Positions 16,154 to 24,908 of a stretch of 64,000 nucleotides of DNA are shown here, piece by piece; position 1 is the first letter of the stretch, and the number at the start of each line of letters is the position of its first letter. The position numbers and the translations under genes were made by a program. Location of the stretch: NCBI RefSeq assembly GCF_018603905.1, contig NZ_JAHFZZ010000038.1:25901-89900 (forward strand), read 5' to 3'. This DNA comes from Nonomuraea sp. NEAU-A123. GTDB taxonomy: Bacteria > Actinomycetota > Actinomycetes > Streptosporangiales > Streptosporangiaceae. The notes under the pieces are model-generated. The model was not told the DNA's origin. It did no database searches and saw nothing but the letters and a program-made list of their open reading frames with translations.

Positions 16154-17923
16154 ATGGCGGACCTTCCACTCCACGATCACGGTGACTTCGAGGCGGCGGC
16201 GGACCGTGGTTTCGTCGCGAAGTTCAGCCCGGCGGTGGTCAGCTCCGCCGACAGCAAGGTCATCTGGGACGGTGACTCCAACGCCTTCCTGGACCAGGAG
16301 TGTCCCGGCAGCGCGCATCCCAGCCTGTGGCGGCAGGCGCGGCTGTCCGCCCGGCAAGGGCTGTACGAGGTGACGGACGGCGTGTACCAGGTACGCGGCT
16401 TCGATCTGTCGAACATGACGATCGTCGAGGGCGAGACCGGCGTCATCATCATCGATCCGCTCATCTCCACCGAGTGCGCGGCCGCGGCGCTGCGCCTCTA
16501 CCGAGCCCATCGCGGCGCCCGGCCGGTGACCGGCGTGATCTACACGCATCCGCACGTCGACCACTTCGGCGGCGTACGCGGCGTCACGGGCGGCGGCGTG
16601 CCGGTCCTGGCGCCCGCGGGGTTCCTGCGGAGCGTGGCCCGCGACCACCTCCACGCCTGGTCCGCCACGGCCCGCCGGTCCGTCTACCTGTACGGTCAGG
16701 CCCTCGAACGGTCACCGGACGGCCAGATCGGCACGGCCCTGGGCAAGCCAGGGACGATCTCTCTCATAACCCCCACGATCCACGTCGAACGCACGGGACA
16801 GGAGGAGACGGTCGACGGGGTACGCATCATCTTCCAGCTCGCCGAGGCGCCACCGGAGCTGGCCCTGTACCTGCCCGGCCACCGGGCCCTGTGCCTGGGC
16901 GAGAACGCCACCCGTAACCCGCACAACCTCCTGCCCCTGCGAGACGCCAGGGAGCTGGCCCGGCAGCTCGACGAGATCGTCACGCTGTTCGCGGGGGAGT
17001 TCGACGTCGCCTTCGCCTCGCACCACTGGCCCATCTGGGGCGGCCCGGAGATCGCCGGCTACCTGTCGCAGCAGCGCGACCTGTACGCCTACCTGCACGA
17101 CCAGACCCTGCGGCTGATGAACAAGGGCCTGACCGGAGCGGAGATCGCCGAGGCCATGCGGGTGCCGCCCGGGCTTGAGCAGGTCTGGCACACGCACGGC
17201 TACCACGGCCCGGTCGGCCACAACGTCAAGGCCATCTACCAGCGCTATCTGGGCTGGTTCGACGGCAATCCCGCGCACCTGTGGGAGCACCCGCCGAGGG
17301 AGAGCGCGATCCGCTACGTGGAGTGCCTCGGCGGCGGGAAAGCCGTCGTCGCCCTCGCCAGGGGCTACCTCAAGGAGCACGACCTGCGCTTCGCCGCGCA
17401 ACTGCTCAACCACGCGGTCTTCGCCGACGAGGGCAACAAGGAGGCCCGTGACCTGCTCGCCGAGGTGTACACCCGGCTCGGGCACGCCGCGGAGAACGGC
17501 ACCTGGCGCAACGTCTACCTGACGGGCGCGCTGGAGCTGAGCGACGGCGTCGTGCCGGCCGCCACGGAGCGGGCCGCGCCCGGCCTGGTCGACGCGCTCG
17601 GGGTGGACCAGATCCTCGACTCGATCGCCCTCCGCGTCGACGGGCCGCGGGCCTGGAACGAGAGCCTGTCCATCGACTGGCACCTGACCGATCTGGGCGA
17701 GAGGTATCGGATCACGCTGTCGAACGGCGCGCTCATCCAGCGGGCCGACCCGCCTGACGGGCCGGTCGACCTGACGCTGCGGCTGACCAAGGCACAACTG
17801 CTCGGCCTGCTGGCCGGCCGGGGGGTCGAACGGGTCGAACGGGAGGGCGACATCGGGGTGCTGCGGCGGCTGGTGGCCGTGCTCGACCACCCGATGCCCG
17901 ACTTCGCCATCGTGACCGCCTAG
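16154..17923 (+). CDS. alkyl/aryl-sulfatase of the SdsA1/BDS1 metallo-beta-lactamase family
   Basis: About 589 residues. It matches the three-part type III alkylsulfatase plan: N-terminal metallo-beta-lactamase domain with THPHVDHFGG near residue 135 and ALCLGENATRNPHNLLPLR near 250, a helical dimerisation domain (LRFAAQLLNHAVFADEGNKE), and a C-terminal SCP2-like domain (WHLTDLGERYRITLSNGALI). Family enzymes cleave sulfate from primary alkyl sulfates such as SDS. No Sec signal is seen, so it is probably cytosolic, unlike some secreted members. ATG 16154 gives the typical MADLPLHDHGDFE; ATG 16142 is possible. Its stop is 4 nt from the convergent permease stop. Confidence 0.88.
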   Translation: MADLPLHDHGDFEAAADRGFVAKFSPAVVSSADSKVIWDGDSNAFLDQECPGSAHPSLWRQARLSARQGLYEVTDGVYQVRGFDLSNMTIVEGETGVIIIDPLISTECAAAALRLYRAHRGARPVTGVIYTHPHVDHFGGVRGVTGGGVPVLAPAGFLRSVARDHLHAWSATARRSVYLYGQALERSPDGQIGTALGKPGTISLITPTIHVERTGQEETVDGVRIIFQLAEAPPELALYLPGHRALCLGENATRNPHNLLPLRDARELARQLDEIVTLFAGEFDVAFASHHWPIWGGPEIAGYLSQQRDLYAYLHDQTLRLMNKGLTGAEIAEAMRVPPGLEQVWHTHGYHGPVGHNVKAIYQRYLGWFDGNPAHLWEHPPRESAIRYVECLGGGKAVVALARGYLKEHDLRFAAQLLNHAVFADEGNKEARDLLAEVYTRLGHAAENGTWRNVYLTGALELSDGVVPAATERAAPGLVDALGVDQILDSIALRVDGPRAWNESLSIDWHLTDLGERYRITLSNGALIQRADPPDGPVDLTLRLTKAQLLGLLAGRGVERVEREGDIGVLRRLVAVLDHPMPDFAIVTA

Positions 17924-17927
17924 GTGG

Positions 17928-19334
17928 TCAGCCGCTACGGCGGGGCGCGAGGCCCGAGATCACGTAGTAGAGGATCCCGGCGAGCACCAGCGCGACCACC
18001 ACGCCGATGTTGGCCGCCCCGAACGTGCCCGCCTTCATCTGGTCGCTCATCAGGAAGCCCACCACGCGGGCGATGTTCGGGTCCAGGGAGGTGATGAGCC
18101 CGATGCCCACGATCGAGGCCACAACCAGCGAGATCACCCCGGGCCAGTTCAGGGCGGGCGCGCCGGGGCGCAGCAGCCGCTCGTCGTAGGACCGGCCGCC
18201 CGCGCGCCACCGCCACATGTCGACGAGGAAGACGGCCACCCAGGCGGCCATCACCACCCCGATGATCGCCAGGAACGCCTGGAAGGTCGCCAGGAAGCTG
18301 GCGGAGACGAACAGCAGGTAGTAGCCGCCGAGCACCATCAGCGCGCCGTCGACGAGCACCGCGTAGTGCCGCTTGATCGGCACCCCCAGCGCCAGCATGG
18401 ACAGCCCCGACGAGTAGATGTCCATGATCGCCCCGGCCAGGAACCCGCCGATGGCGGTCAGCAGGTACGGCAGCAGGAACCAGGTCGGCAGGGCGCTCGC
18501 CAGCGCCCCGACCGGATCCGCGCCCGCGGCCTCGGCCAGCTTGGGGTCGCCGCCGGCCAGCAGCACGCCGAAGACGAGCAGCACCATGGGCGGCACCGCC
18601 CCGCCCACCGCCGTCCACAGGGCCACCGACGACGGCTTGGAGCCGGCGGGCAGGTAGCGCGAGTAGTCGGCGCCGCAGTTGACCCAGCCCAGGCCGAGCA
18701 GCGTCATCGCGAAGATGACCGAGCCCACCCAGGCGCCGGGCCCGGCGGTGGTGTCCAGTGTGGTGCCGAGCCTCGGGGCCATCAGGATCATGTACACGAC
18801 GGTCAGCACGACGAACGCGTACGTCAGGTACCGCTGCACCACCATGATCAACGCGTGGCCGTACACCCCGACCACGATCACGACCAGCGCGGCGACCGCG
18901 AAGCAGACCGCCACGGCGGTCGTGCCGGGAATGCCGGGCGCCACCCGGTTCAGGATCGCCGCGCCGCCCTGGGCCGACAGCGTGACGAGCACGATCTCCC
19001 AGCCGACGTTCGAGATGTAGGACAGGACGGCCGGCAGCTTGTTGCCCTGGTAGCCGAAGGGGGCGCGGCCGAGCGTCATCGTCGGCACCCCCGACCGGGT
19101 GCCCGCGATCGCGACCAGCCCGACCAGCCCGAACGACAGCGCGTAACCGAGCGCCCCGGTGATGATCGCCGGGAAGACCCCCAGGCCCAGCCCGACGATG
19201 TAGACACCGAAGGCGACGCCGAAGAGGGAGAGGTTGGATCCGGCCCACGGCCAGAACAGGTCCGCGGGCTTACCATGCCGCTCGGCGGCCGGAACGGCGT
19301 TGATGCCGTTCTGCTCAACGGTCATCGTGTCCAT
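17928..19334 (-). CDS. NCS1 family permease (cytosine/purine transporter, CodB-like)
   Basis: A 468-residue integral membrane protein with about twelve hydrophobic helices. It opens with the NCS1 pattern of a charged N-terminus followed by FWPWAGSNLSLFGVAFGVYI, and contains GRAPFGYQGNKLPAVLSYIS near residue 88 and GWVNCGADYSRYLPAGSKPS near 215. NCS1 proteins take up nucleobases, allantoin, thiamine-like or related compounds with H+ or Na+. No nucleobase catabolic gene is next to it, so the substrate stays open. Start is ATG 19334 or 19325. Confidence 0.88.
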   Translation of the reverse strand: MDTMTVEQNGINAVPAAERHGKPADLFWPWAGSNLSLFGVAFGVYIVGLGLGVFPAIITGALGYALSFGLVGLVAIAGTRSGVPTMTLGRAPFGYQGNKLPAVLSYISNVGWEIVLVTLSAQGGAAILNRVAPGIPGTTAVAVCFAVAALVVIVVGVYGHALIMVVQRYLTYAFVVLTVVYMILMAPRLGTTLDTTAGPGAWVGSVIFAMTLLGLGWVNCGADYSRYLPAGSKPSSVALWTAVGGAVPPMVLLVFGVLLAGGDPKLAEAAGADPVGALASALPTWFLLPYLLTAIGGFLAGAIMDIYSSGLSMLALGVPIKRHYAVLVDGALMVLGGYYLLFVSASFLATFQAFLAIIGVVMAAWVAVFLVDMWRWRAGGRSYDERLLRPGAPALNWPGVISLVVASIVGIGLITSLDPNIARVVGFLMSDQMKAGTFGAANIGVVVALVLAGILYYVISGLAPRRSG

Positions 19335-19384
19335 GATCGGACATTACACCCGGCGACCTCGCCTGCCCCAGAGCGAACGCCGGA

Positions 19385-20374
19385 TCAGCCGCCGAGCTCC
19401 AGCAGGGTGGCCTCCACCTTCGGGTCCAGGCCGACGGGCGGCCGGTCGGTACGCATGGGCGCCCGGCCGCCGATGCCCCGCAGCCAGGCCCACGTGTCGG
19501 CCACCGTCTCCGCCACCGGCCGGATCCGCAGCCCCGCCGCCACCGCCTTCGACACGTCACCCCGGTGCATGCTGTCGTGGTCCTCGCCCTGCAGCCAGAT
19601 CGGCAGATCGGTCCACGGCGCCACACCGGCCGCCAGGATCGCCTCCGGCTCCACCCACCGCAGCTCGGCCCCGGACCCGGTCACGCGGACGCAGGCCTCC
19701 AGCAACTCCTCCATGGTGGCGAACCCCGACGGGCTCACCACGTTGTACGCCCCGCCGAGCCCGTCGCCGGCCGCCTCAAGACACCACTGGGCCAGGTCGC
19801 GCGCGTCCACGTACTGCAGGGGCAGCCCGGCGGGCCCCGGCGCGAGCACCGGCCCGCCCCGCGCGATCCTGCTCAACCACCACGGCAGCCGCCCGATGTT
19901 CTCGTAGGGCCCCAGAATCAGCCCCGCCCGAGCCAGCAGCGCCCGCTCACCGAACGCCGCCACCGCGGCCAGCTCGCCACCGGCCTTGAACCGCGCGTAA
20001 CCCACCTCGCCGCCGTCATCGGCCGACGCCTCCACCATTGGAGCGTCCTCACCGGCACCGGCCGCCGTCGGATAGGTGTAGACGGACCGGCTGGACACAT
20101 AGACGTAGTGTCCCGCCCGCCCGGCCAGCAGCGCCGCCGTGTCGCGTACGGCGGACGGCGCCCACGACCAGGTGTCGACCACGACGTCCCACTCACCGGT
20201 GCCGAGCGCGGCCAGCCCGCCCGGCTCCGCCCGATCGCCCCGCAGCGCCGTCACCGCGGGTGCCGGGGCATGCGTGCCCCGGTTGAACACGGTCACGTCC
20301 CAGCCGGAGGCGAGCGCCTCGTCGACGAAGGCCCGCCCCACGAACTCCGTCCCGCCCAGCACCAGAAGCCTCAT
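19385..20374 (-). CDS. NAD-dependent epimerase/dehydratase (extended SDR-like)
   Basis: A 329-residue atypical/extended SDR. The N-terminus MRLLVLGGTEFVGRAFVDEA is the GGTxFxG variant found in isoflavone-reductase-like and RNA-binding CSP41-like proteins. YVSSRSVYTYP is near residue 90 and ARFKAGGELA follows, where Tyr is shifted relative to classical SDRs. ATG 20374 is chosen; the frame is open to 20455 without a better site. It may act on nucleotide sugars or be non-catalytic; neither is decided by sequence. Confidence 0.82.
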   Translation of the reverse strand: MRLLVLGGTEFVGRAFVDEALASGWDVTVFNRGTHAPAPAVTALRGDRAEPGGLAALGTGEWDVVVDTWSWAPSAVRDTAALLAGRAGHYVYVSSRSVYTYPTAAGAGEDAPMVEASADDGGEVGYARFKAGGELAAVAAFGERALLARAGLILGPYENIGRLPWWLSRIARGGPVLAPGPAGLPLQYVDARDLAQWCLEAAGDGLGGAYNVVSPSGFATMEELLEACVRVTGSGAELRWVEPEAILAAGVAPWTDLPIWLQGEDHDSMHRGDVSKAVAAGLRIRPVAETVADTWAWLRGIGGRAPMRTDRPPVGLDPKVEATLLELGG

Positions 20375-20573
20375 GCCCACACCCTGCCGCCCATGGCGAC
20401 CGCCCGGTAGCCGTGCACGCTGAAAGCGGAATCGCCGAAAGCAGAATCTTGTCACTCTCCGCTACTCCTTAGCGCTGCAAAGGTAGATATATCAGCAGGT
20501 AGGACCCAATAGCGGTTTAAGCGTCATGAATGGGTATGGGATTACAGGCAGTGATATAGGGAGACATTGGTTA
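20375..20573 (+). promoter_or_regulatory. AT-rich promoter region before the sensor kinase
   Basis: This stretch is distinctly AT-rich for the window (runs such as GTAGATATATCAG near 20482) and separates divergent genes. It must hold the promoters of both the epimerase gene and the sensor kinase. AGGGAGA at 20558-20564 is the likely ribosome-binding site for the kinase GTG at 20574. Confidence 0.4.
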
Positions 20574-21962
20574 GTGAAAAGGATCTATCCTCGCTCGATC
20601 CGGGCGCGTTTGACCGTACTTGCGAGTCTGATCGCGGCCGTGGTACTCACCTCGACGGCGGTCATCACGCTGGCCACGCTGCCCAGCAGCCTCCGCGGCG
20701 CCGTGCAGAACAGGGTTGAGCTGGACGTACGGCGGGTCGCGAGCGACGCCCGGACGACCCAGCTGCGCAGCATGCTGCCCACGTCGCCCCGCGTCCACCT
20801 CCTTCAGGTGGTCTCCCGCGAGGGCACCGTTCTGGCGGCCAGCCACAACCTGCGGGGCAAGCCGCCCATCACGGACATTCAGCTGGCCAAGCCGGAAACG
20901 ATCTACGCCACCGAAGGCCGGCTCACCGGCGACCCCGAGGTCATAGAGCCCGATGAAAAGTACCTGATCATGGCCATGGAGTCGCAGACGCCATACGGCA
21001 AGGTGACGGTGTACGGCGCGGCGTCGCTGGGCGATGTCGACCGAGCGCTGGGGTGGCTCTATGCCGTGATCTTCCTCGGCATCCCTTTGGTGCTGGTCAT
21101 CGTCGGGAGCATCACCTGGACCGTGGTCGGCCAGGCCCTGAGCCCGGTCGAGCGCATCCGGACCGAACTGGCCGAGATCACCGGGCACGACCTGAGCCGC
21201 CGGGTTCCCGTACCCGACAACGGGGACGAGATCACTCAGTTGGCCGCGACCACCAACCACACCCTCGAGCGGTTGGAACGTTCCGCCGAGACGCAACGCC
21301 GCTTCGTGGCCGACGCCTCACACGAGCTCCGCAGCCCCATCACCGCGCTGCGCACCCAACTGGAGGTCGCCACCGCCTACCCGGACGACACGGACTGGCC
21401 CTCGACAGGCGCCAGGGCCCTGATGTCCGCCGACCGCCTGACCCACATCATCGACGAGCTCCTGATGCTGGCCCGGCTGGACGCGGGCGCGGTCACCGAC
21501 CGGTACGTCGTCGACACCTGCCGCCTGGCGGAGGAACAGGAGCGGCGCCGCGCGGGAGGCGCCGTCAGCATCGTCACCGACGCGCCGGGCACGGCCCCCG
21601 TCCTGGGCTCTCCCCTGCAGCTTGACCGGCTGCTGACCAACCTGCTCGACAACGCCACCAGGCACGCGAGCGCCAAGATCTACCTCCAGGTGGCAGTGGA
21701 CGAATGGGACAAGGCCGTCATCATCAAGGTCACGGACGACGGACCGGGCATCGCGCCGGAGTATCGGGACTGCGTCTTCGAGCGCTTCACCCGCCTGCCC
21801 GAAGCCCGGGCCAAGGACAAGGACGGCAGCGGCCTCGGCCTGGCCCTGTCGCGGGAGATCGCCCTGGCGCACCAGGGGACCCTGACGATCAGCGACCACT
21901 CCCCCGGCGCCCAGTTCGTCACCCGCCTCCCGCTGTACGTGGAAGGCTATTCACCGGCGTGA
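20574..21962 (+). CDS. two-component sensor histidine kinase (orphan)
   Basis: About 462 residues: N-terminal helix (RARLTVLASLIAAVVLTSTA), an extracytoplasmic sensor of about 130 residues, a second helix (AVIFLGIPLVLVIVGSITW), HAMP linker (ALSPVERIRTELAEITGHDL), H-box FVADASHELRSPITALRTQL with the phosphorylated His near residue 266, and the ATP-binding domain with NLLDNATRHA, DDGPGI and GSGLGLALSR. GTG 20574 is preferred to ATG 20526 because of AGGGAGA and a natural basic N-terminus. No response regulator gene lies on either side, so its partner is elsewhere or lost. Its 3' end overlaps the next gene by 44 nt. Confidence 0.9.
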   Translation: MKRIYPRSIRARLTVLASLIAAVVLTSTAVITLATLPSSLRGAVQNRVELDVRRVASDARTTQLRSMLPTSPRVHLLQVVSREGTVLAASHNLRGKPPITDIQLAKPETIYATEGRLTGDPEVIEPDEKYLIMAMESQTPYGKVTVYGAASLGDVDRALGWLYAVIFLGIPLVLVIVGSITWTVVGQALSPVERIRTELAEITGHDLSRRVPVPDNGDEITQLAATTNHTLERLERSAETQRRFVADASHELRSPITALRTQLEVATAYPDDTDWPSTGARALMSADRLTHIIDELLMLARLDAGAVTDRYVVDTCRLAEEQERRRAGGAVSIVTDAPGTAPVLGSPLQLDRLLTNLLDNATRHASAKIYLQVAVDEWDKAVIIKVTDDGPGIAPEYRDCVFERFTRLPEARAKDKDGSGLGLALSREIALAHQGTLTISDHSPGAQFVTRLPLYVEGYSPA

Positions 21963-22899
21963 GCGGTTCGCGCCCGTCCAGGACGGCCGCCACGTTCGAC
22001 ACCGACAGGCCGCACATCCGCTCGCGGGTCGCCGTGCCCGCGCTGCCGATGTGCGGGGTTAGCACGGTGTTGCCGAGCTCGACCAGCGCCGGGTTCACCG
22101 CCGGCTCGCCCTCGAACACGTCGAGGGCCGCCGCCCCGATCGTCCCCGACCGCAGCGCCGCCACCAGCGCCTCCTCGTCCACGATGCCGCCACGAGCGGT
22201 GTTGACCAGGATCGCGGTGCGCTTCATGCGGCGCAGGGCAGCGGCGTCGATGAGGTGACGGGTGGCCGGGGTGAGCGGGCAGTGCAGGGTGACCACGTCG
22301 GCACGCTCCAGCAGCCCGGGGAGCTCGACGAACTCGACACCCCGCCGCTCGTCGTCCGACAGCGGCGAGGAGGTGGGCGTGGCCAGGATCTCCATGTCGA
22401 AGGCGCGGGCGCGGCGGGCGACGGCCCGCCCGATGCGGCCGTAGCCGACGACGCCGAGCGTCGTCCCGGCACTGAGGTCCAGGCCGAGCAGCATGCGCGG
22501 CCCCCAGATCCATGGAGTACGGTCCCGCAGCAGCCGGTCGCCGTCGAGCACGCGGCGCGCGGCGGCCAGGATCAGCGCCATCGTCAGGTCGGCGGTGGCG
22601 CCGTCGAGCACGCCCGGGGTGTTGGTGACCTGGATCCCGCGCTCGGTGGCCGCCGCCACGTCGATGTTGTCGTAGCCGACCGCGGTGTTGGCGACGATCC
22701 GCAGCGCCGGGCCCGCCGCGTCGAGGAACTCGGCGTCGATGCGCTCGGTGAGCGTGCACACGACCGCCTCCGCGCCCGCGGCCCGGCTCAGGAGCGTGGC
22801 CCGGTCGGGCGGGTCCTCCTCGCCGGCCACCACGGGATGGCCGAGTGAGCGTACGAGCTCCATGGCGGCGTCGGTCAAGGTGCGGGTCACGTAGATCAT
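21919..22899 (-). CDS. D-2-hydroxyacid dehydrogenase (glyoxylate/hydroxypyruvate reductase-like)
   Basis: A 326-residue NAD(P)-dependent D-2-hydroxyacid dehydrogenase. The catalytic domain begins MIYVTRTLTDAAMELV. NTPGVLDGATADLTMAL is near residue 92, the nucleotide-binding motif TLGVVGYGRIGRAVARR near 150, the substrate Arg in VNTARGGIVDEEALV near 235, and the catalytic His in LTPHIGSAGTATRERM near 285. Likely reactions are reduction of glyoxylate, hydroxypyruvate or a related 2-oxoacid. The C-terminal 15 codons overlap the convergent sensor kinase gene. Confidence 0.92.
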   Translation of the reverse strand: MIYVTRTLTDAAMELVRSLGHPVVAGEEDPPDRATLLSRAAGAEAVVCTLTERIDAEFLDAAGPALRIVANTAVGYDNIDVAAATERGIQVTNTPGVLDGATADLTMALILAAARRVLDGDRLLRDRTPWIWGPRMLLGLDLSAGTTLGVVGYGRIGRAVARRARAFDMEILATPTSSPLSDDERRGVEFVELPGLLERADVVTLHCPLTPATRHLIDAAALRRMKRTAILVNTARGGIVDEEALVAALRSGTIGAAALDVFEGEPAVNPALVELGNTVLTPHIGSAGTATRERMCGLSVSNVAAVLDGREPLTPVNSLPRTAGGG

Positions 22900-22967
22900 C
22901 GACTCTCCTCCCTACGGACGGCCCACGATAGAGGGTCAGGCGGGTGGACGCGGTGCTCTGGAAGCGG

Positions 22968-23005
22968 TGAGGGGCCCGCTTCGGAAACCGGAAGCGGGCC
23001 CCTCA
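22968..23005. terminator. strong intrinsic-type hairpin after the 5'-nucleotidase gene
   Basis: A perfect 15-bp stem pairs TGAGGGGCCCGCTTC (22968-22982) with GAAGCGGGCCCCTCA (22991-23005) across an 8-nt loop. It begins 10 nt beyond the nucleotidase stop codon. There is no clear U-tract on the transcribed side, which is common for high-GC actinobacterial terminators. Confidence 0.75.
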
Positions 23006-23015
23006 GATTGTTTCG

Positions 23016-24800
23016 CTAGGGAGTGACGGTGATGCGGTTGGTGGCGGGCGGAGCGATCGGGTTGTCGCGGCCCAGCTGGTCGACGAAGGCGTCGATGTCC
23101 AGCGGCCCACTCCAGAGGTCCGTACCGTCCTTGAAGCCCAGGAAGGCGTCACCGCCGCCGACCAGGAAGTTGTTCGCCGCGACCCGGATCGTCTGCGTGT
23201 CCGTCACCGCGACGCCGTCGATCTTCATGTTCGAGACCTTGGCCCCCCACGCCGCGCCACTGCTGTAGGTGTAGGTGAAGTTCGCCGACGGCTGGAGGAT
23301 CTTGGTGAACGGCTGGGCGTTCGGCCCACCGGTGAACTGCTGCTCCAAGACCGTCTTGAGCTGCGCACCGGTCAGCGTCACGACCTGCATCAGGTTGTTG
23401 AACGGCTGCACGGTGAACGCCTCGCCATAGGTGACCACGCCGTCACCCTCACCCGCCGAGGAGCCGGCGTAAGTGAGCGAGGCTCGGACGCCACCCGGGT
23501 TCATCAGGGCGATCTGCGCGTTGCCGCCCGTCTTGGTGGCAGCGAGTTGGCCGTCGGCGATGAGGTCACCGAGCGGCGACTCGCCGCTGGGGGCGGCGGT
23601 GTTGGTGATGTCCGCGGTGATCCGGCCGACGGCCTTGTTGGCGACCGGGGCGACACGATCCTTCCACGTCTGCACGAACGCGGAAATTTCGGGATCTGGG
23701 GTGACTGTGCGGGTCACTACGTGGTTGTCCGCCACCACCGAGGCGCGGTCGATGTCCCGCGTCTTGACGTTCACGTTGAGGTCGACCTGCGTGATGACGC
23801 GGCCGAACGAGCCGCCCTGCGAGTACAGGCGGTCCTGGCCGGCCGGGTCCTTGACCTTGCACAGGTACGCCTGGTGCGAGTGGCCGCTGAGAATCACGTC
23901 GATCTCGGGGTCGACCTGCGTGGCGATGCGGTTGCCCGCGCCCGGGACGGCGCTGCACGCGTCCGGCGACTGGCCCGCGGTCACCTGGTCGCCCTCGTGC
24001 ACGAGCACGACCTGGGCCTTGACGCCTACCAGCTTGAGCAGCTTGGACGCCAGGTTCGCGGCCTTGACCTCGTCCACGAACTTGAGGTCCTTGATGCCCT
24101 CGGCCGTGACGATGTTCGGGGTGGTCTGGGTGACCAGGCCGATGAAGCCGATCGGCACGCCGTTCATCCACTTGACGCTGACCGGCGGCAGGGCGGGCAC
24201 GCCCCAGTCGCTCATCAGCTTCTTGGCCTGCGCCTGCTGCGCACCCAGCGCCGCGAGCGCGTCGGTCTTCTCGTCCGGGTTCTTGAACAGGACGTTGGCG
24301 CCCACGTAGTCGTACTGGGCGCCCTTCCACGGACCGGCGGGCGAGCACCCGTCCACCGGGTGGCAGCCGCCCTTCATGATCCGGCGCAGCTCCGTGTAAC
24401 CCTCGTCGAACTCGTGGTTGCCGACCGCGGCCACCTTGAGCCCGAGCTTGCCCATGAACTCGACGGACGGCTCGTCGTGGTAGGCCGCCGAGATCAGCGG
24501 GCTCGCGCCGATCAGGTCGCCCTGGGCCACCGCGATCGTGTTCTTGTCGGTGAGGGCCTTCATGTGCGTGGCGACGTACGCGGCGCCGCCCGCCTCGACG
24601 GTGGCGCCCGTCTCGTCGACCATCCGGCTGGAGGAGCCGGTCGGGGGTTCGAGGTTGCCATGGAAGTCGTTGAGCGCGAGCAGCCGGACCGGAACGGTCT
24701 TCGGTGCCTTGCTCGCGTCCGCGGGGGCGGCCGCCGCGGCGAACCCGCCCGCGGCGACGGCTCCGGCCAGGACGAGCCGGAGGAGGGAACGTGGGGTCAT
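23016..24800 (-). CDS. secreted bifunctional metallophosphatase/5'-nucleotidase
   Basis: A 594-residue exported enzyme. It has a signal peptide (MTPRSLLRLVLAGAVAAGGFA, cleavage near ADAS) and then the calcineurin-like metallophosphatase domain: LNDFHGNLEP near residue 42, AQGDLIGASPL near 90, GNHEFDEGY near 120 and the metal His pair LSGHSHQAYL near 300. The C-terminal 5'-nucleotidase domain has MNPGGVRASL near 435 and NFLVGGGDAFLGF near 555, the substrate base-stacking region. It releases phosphate from nucleotides outside the cell. A Pit phosphate transporter lies 1 kb away, consistent with phosphate scavenging. No anchor is seen at the C-terminus. Confidence 0.93.
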   Translation of the reverse strand: MTPRSLLRLVLAGAVAAGGFAAAAAPADASKAPKTVPVRLLALNDFHGNLEPPTGSSSRMVDETGATVEAGGAAYVATHMKALTDKNTIAVAQGDLIGASPLISAAYHDEPSVEFMGKLGLKVAAVGNHEFDEGYTELRRIMKGGCHPVDGCSPAGPWKGAQYDYVGANVLFKNPDEKTDALAALGAQQAQAKKLMSDWGVPALPPVSVKWMNGVPIGFIGLVTQTTPNIVTAEGIKDLKFVDEVKAANLASKLLKLVGVKAQVVLVHEGDQVTAGQSPDACSAVPGAGNRIATQVDPEIDVILSGHSHQAYLCKVKDPAGQDRLYSQGGSFGRVITQVDLNVNVKTRDIDRASVVADNHVVTRTVTPDPEISAFVQTWKDRVAPVANKAVGRITADITNTAAPSGESPLGDLIADGQLAATKTGGNAQIALMNPGGVRASLTYAGSSAGEGDGVVTYGEAFTVQPFNNLMQVVTLTGAQLKTVLEQQFTGGPNAQPFTKILQPSANFTYTYSSGAAWGAKVSNMKIDGVAVTDTQTIRVAANNFLVGGGDAFLGFKDGTDLWSGPLDIDAFVDQLGRDNPIAPPATNRITVTP

Positions 24801-24908
24801 GGCCCTAGACGTTACGGCGGTAAGCCATGCAGCCAATGTCGCAAAGGTAACGATTCATCGGCCTGCCACATGGCGTTATTTGCCAGCCGTACGCCTAGAG
24901 TTCGTGCT

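Noticed and set aside
23547..24908. Open + frame leading into MshD
   Set aside because: It is antisense to the 5'-nucleotidase; the family N-terminus begins at GTG 24909.
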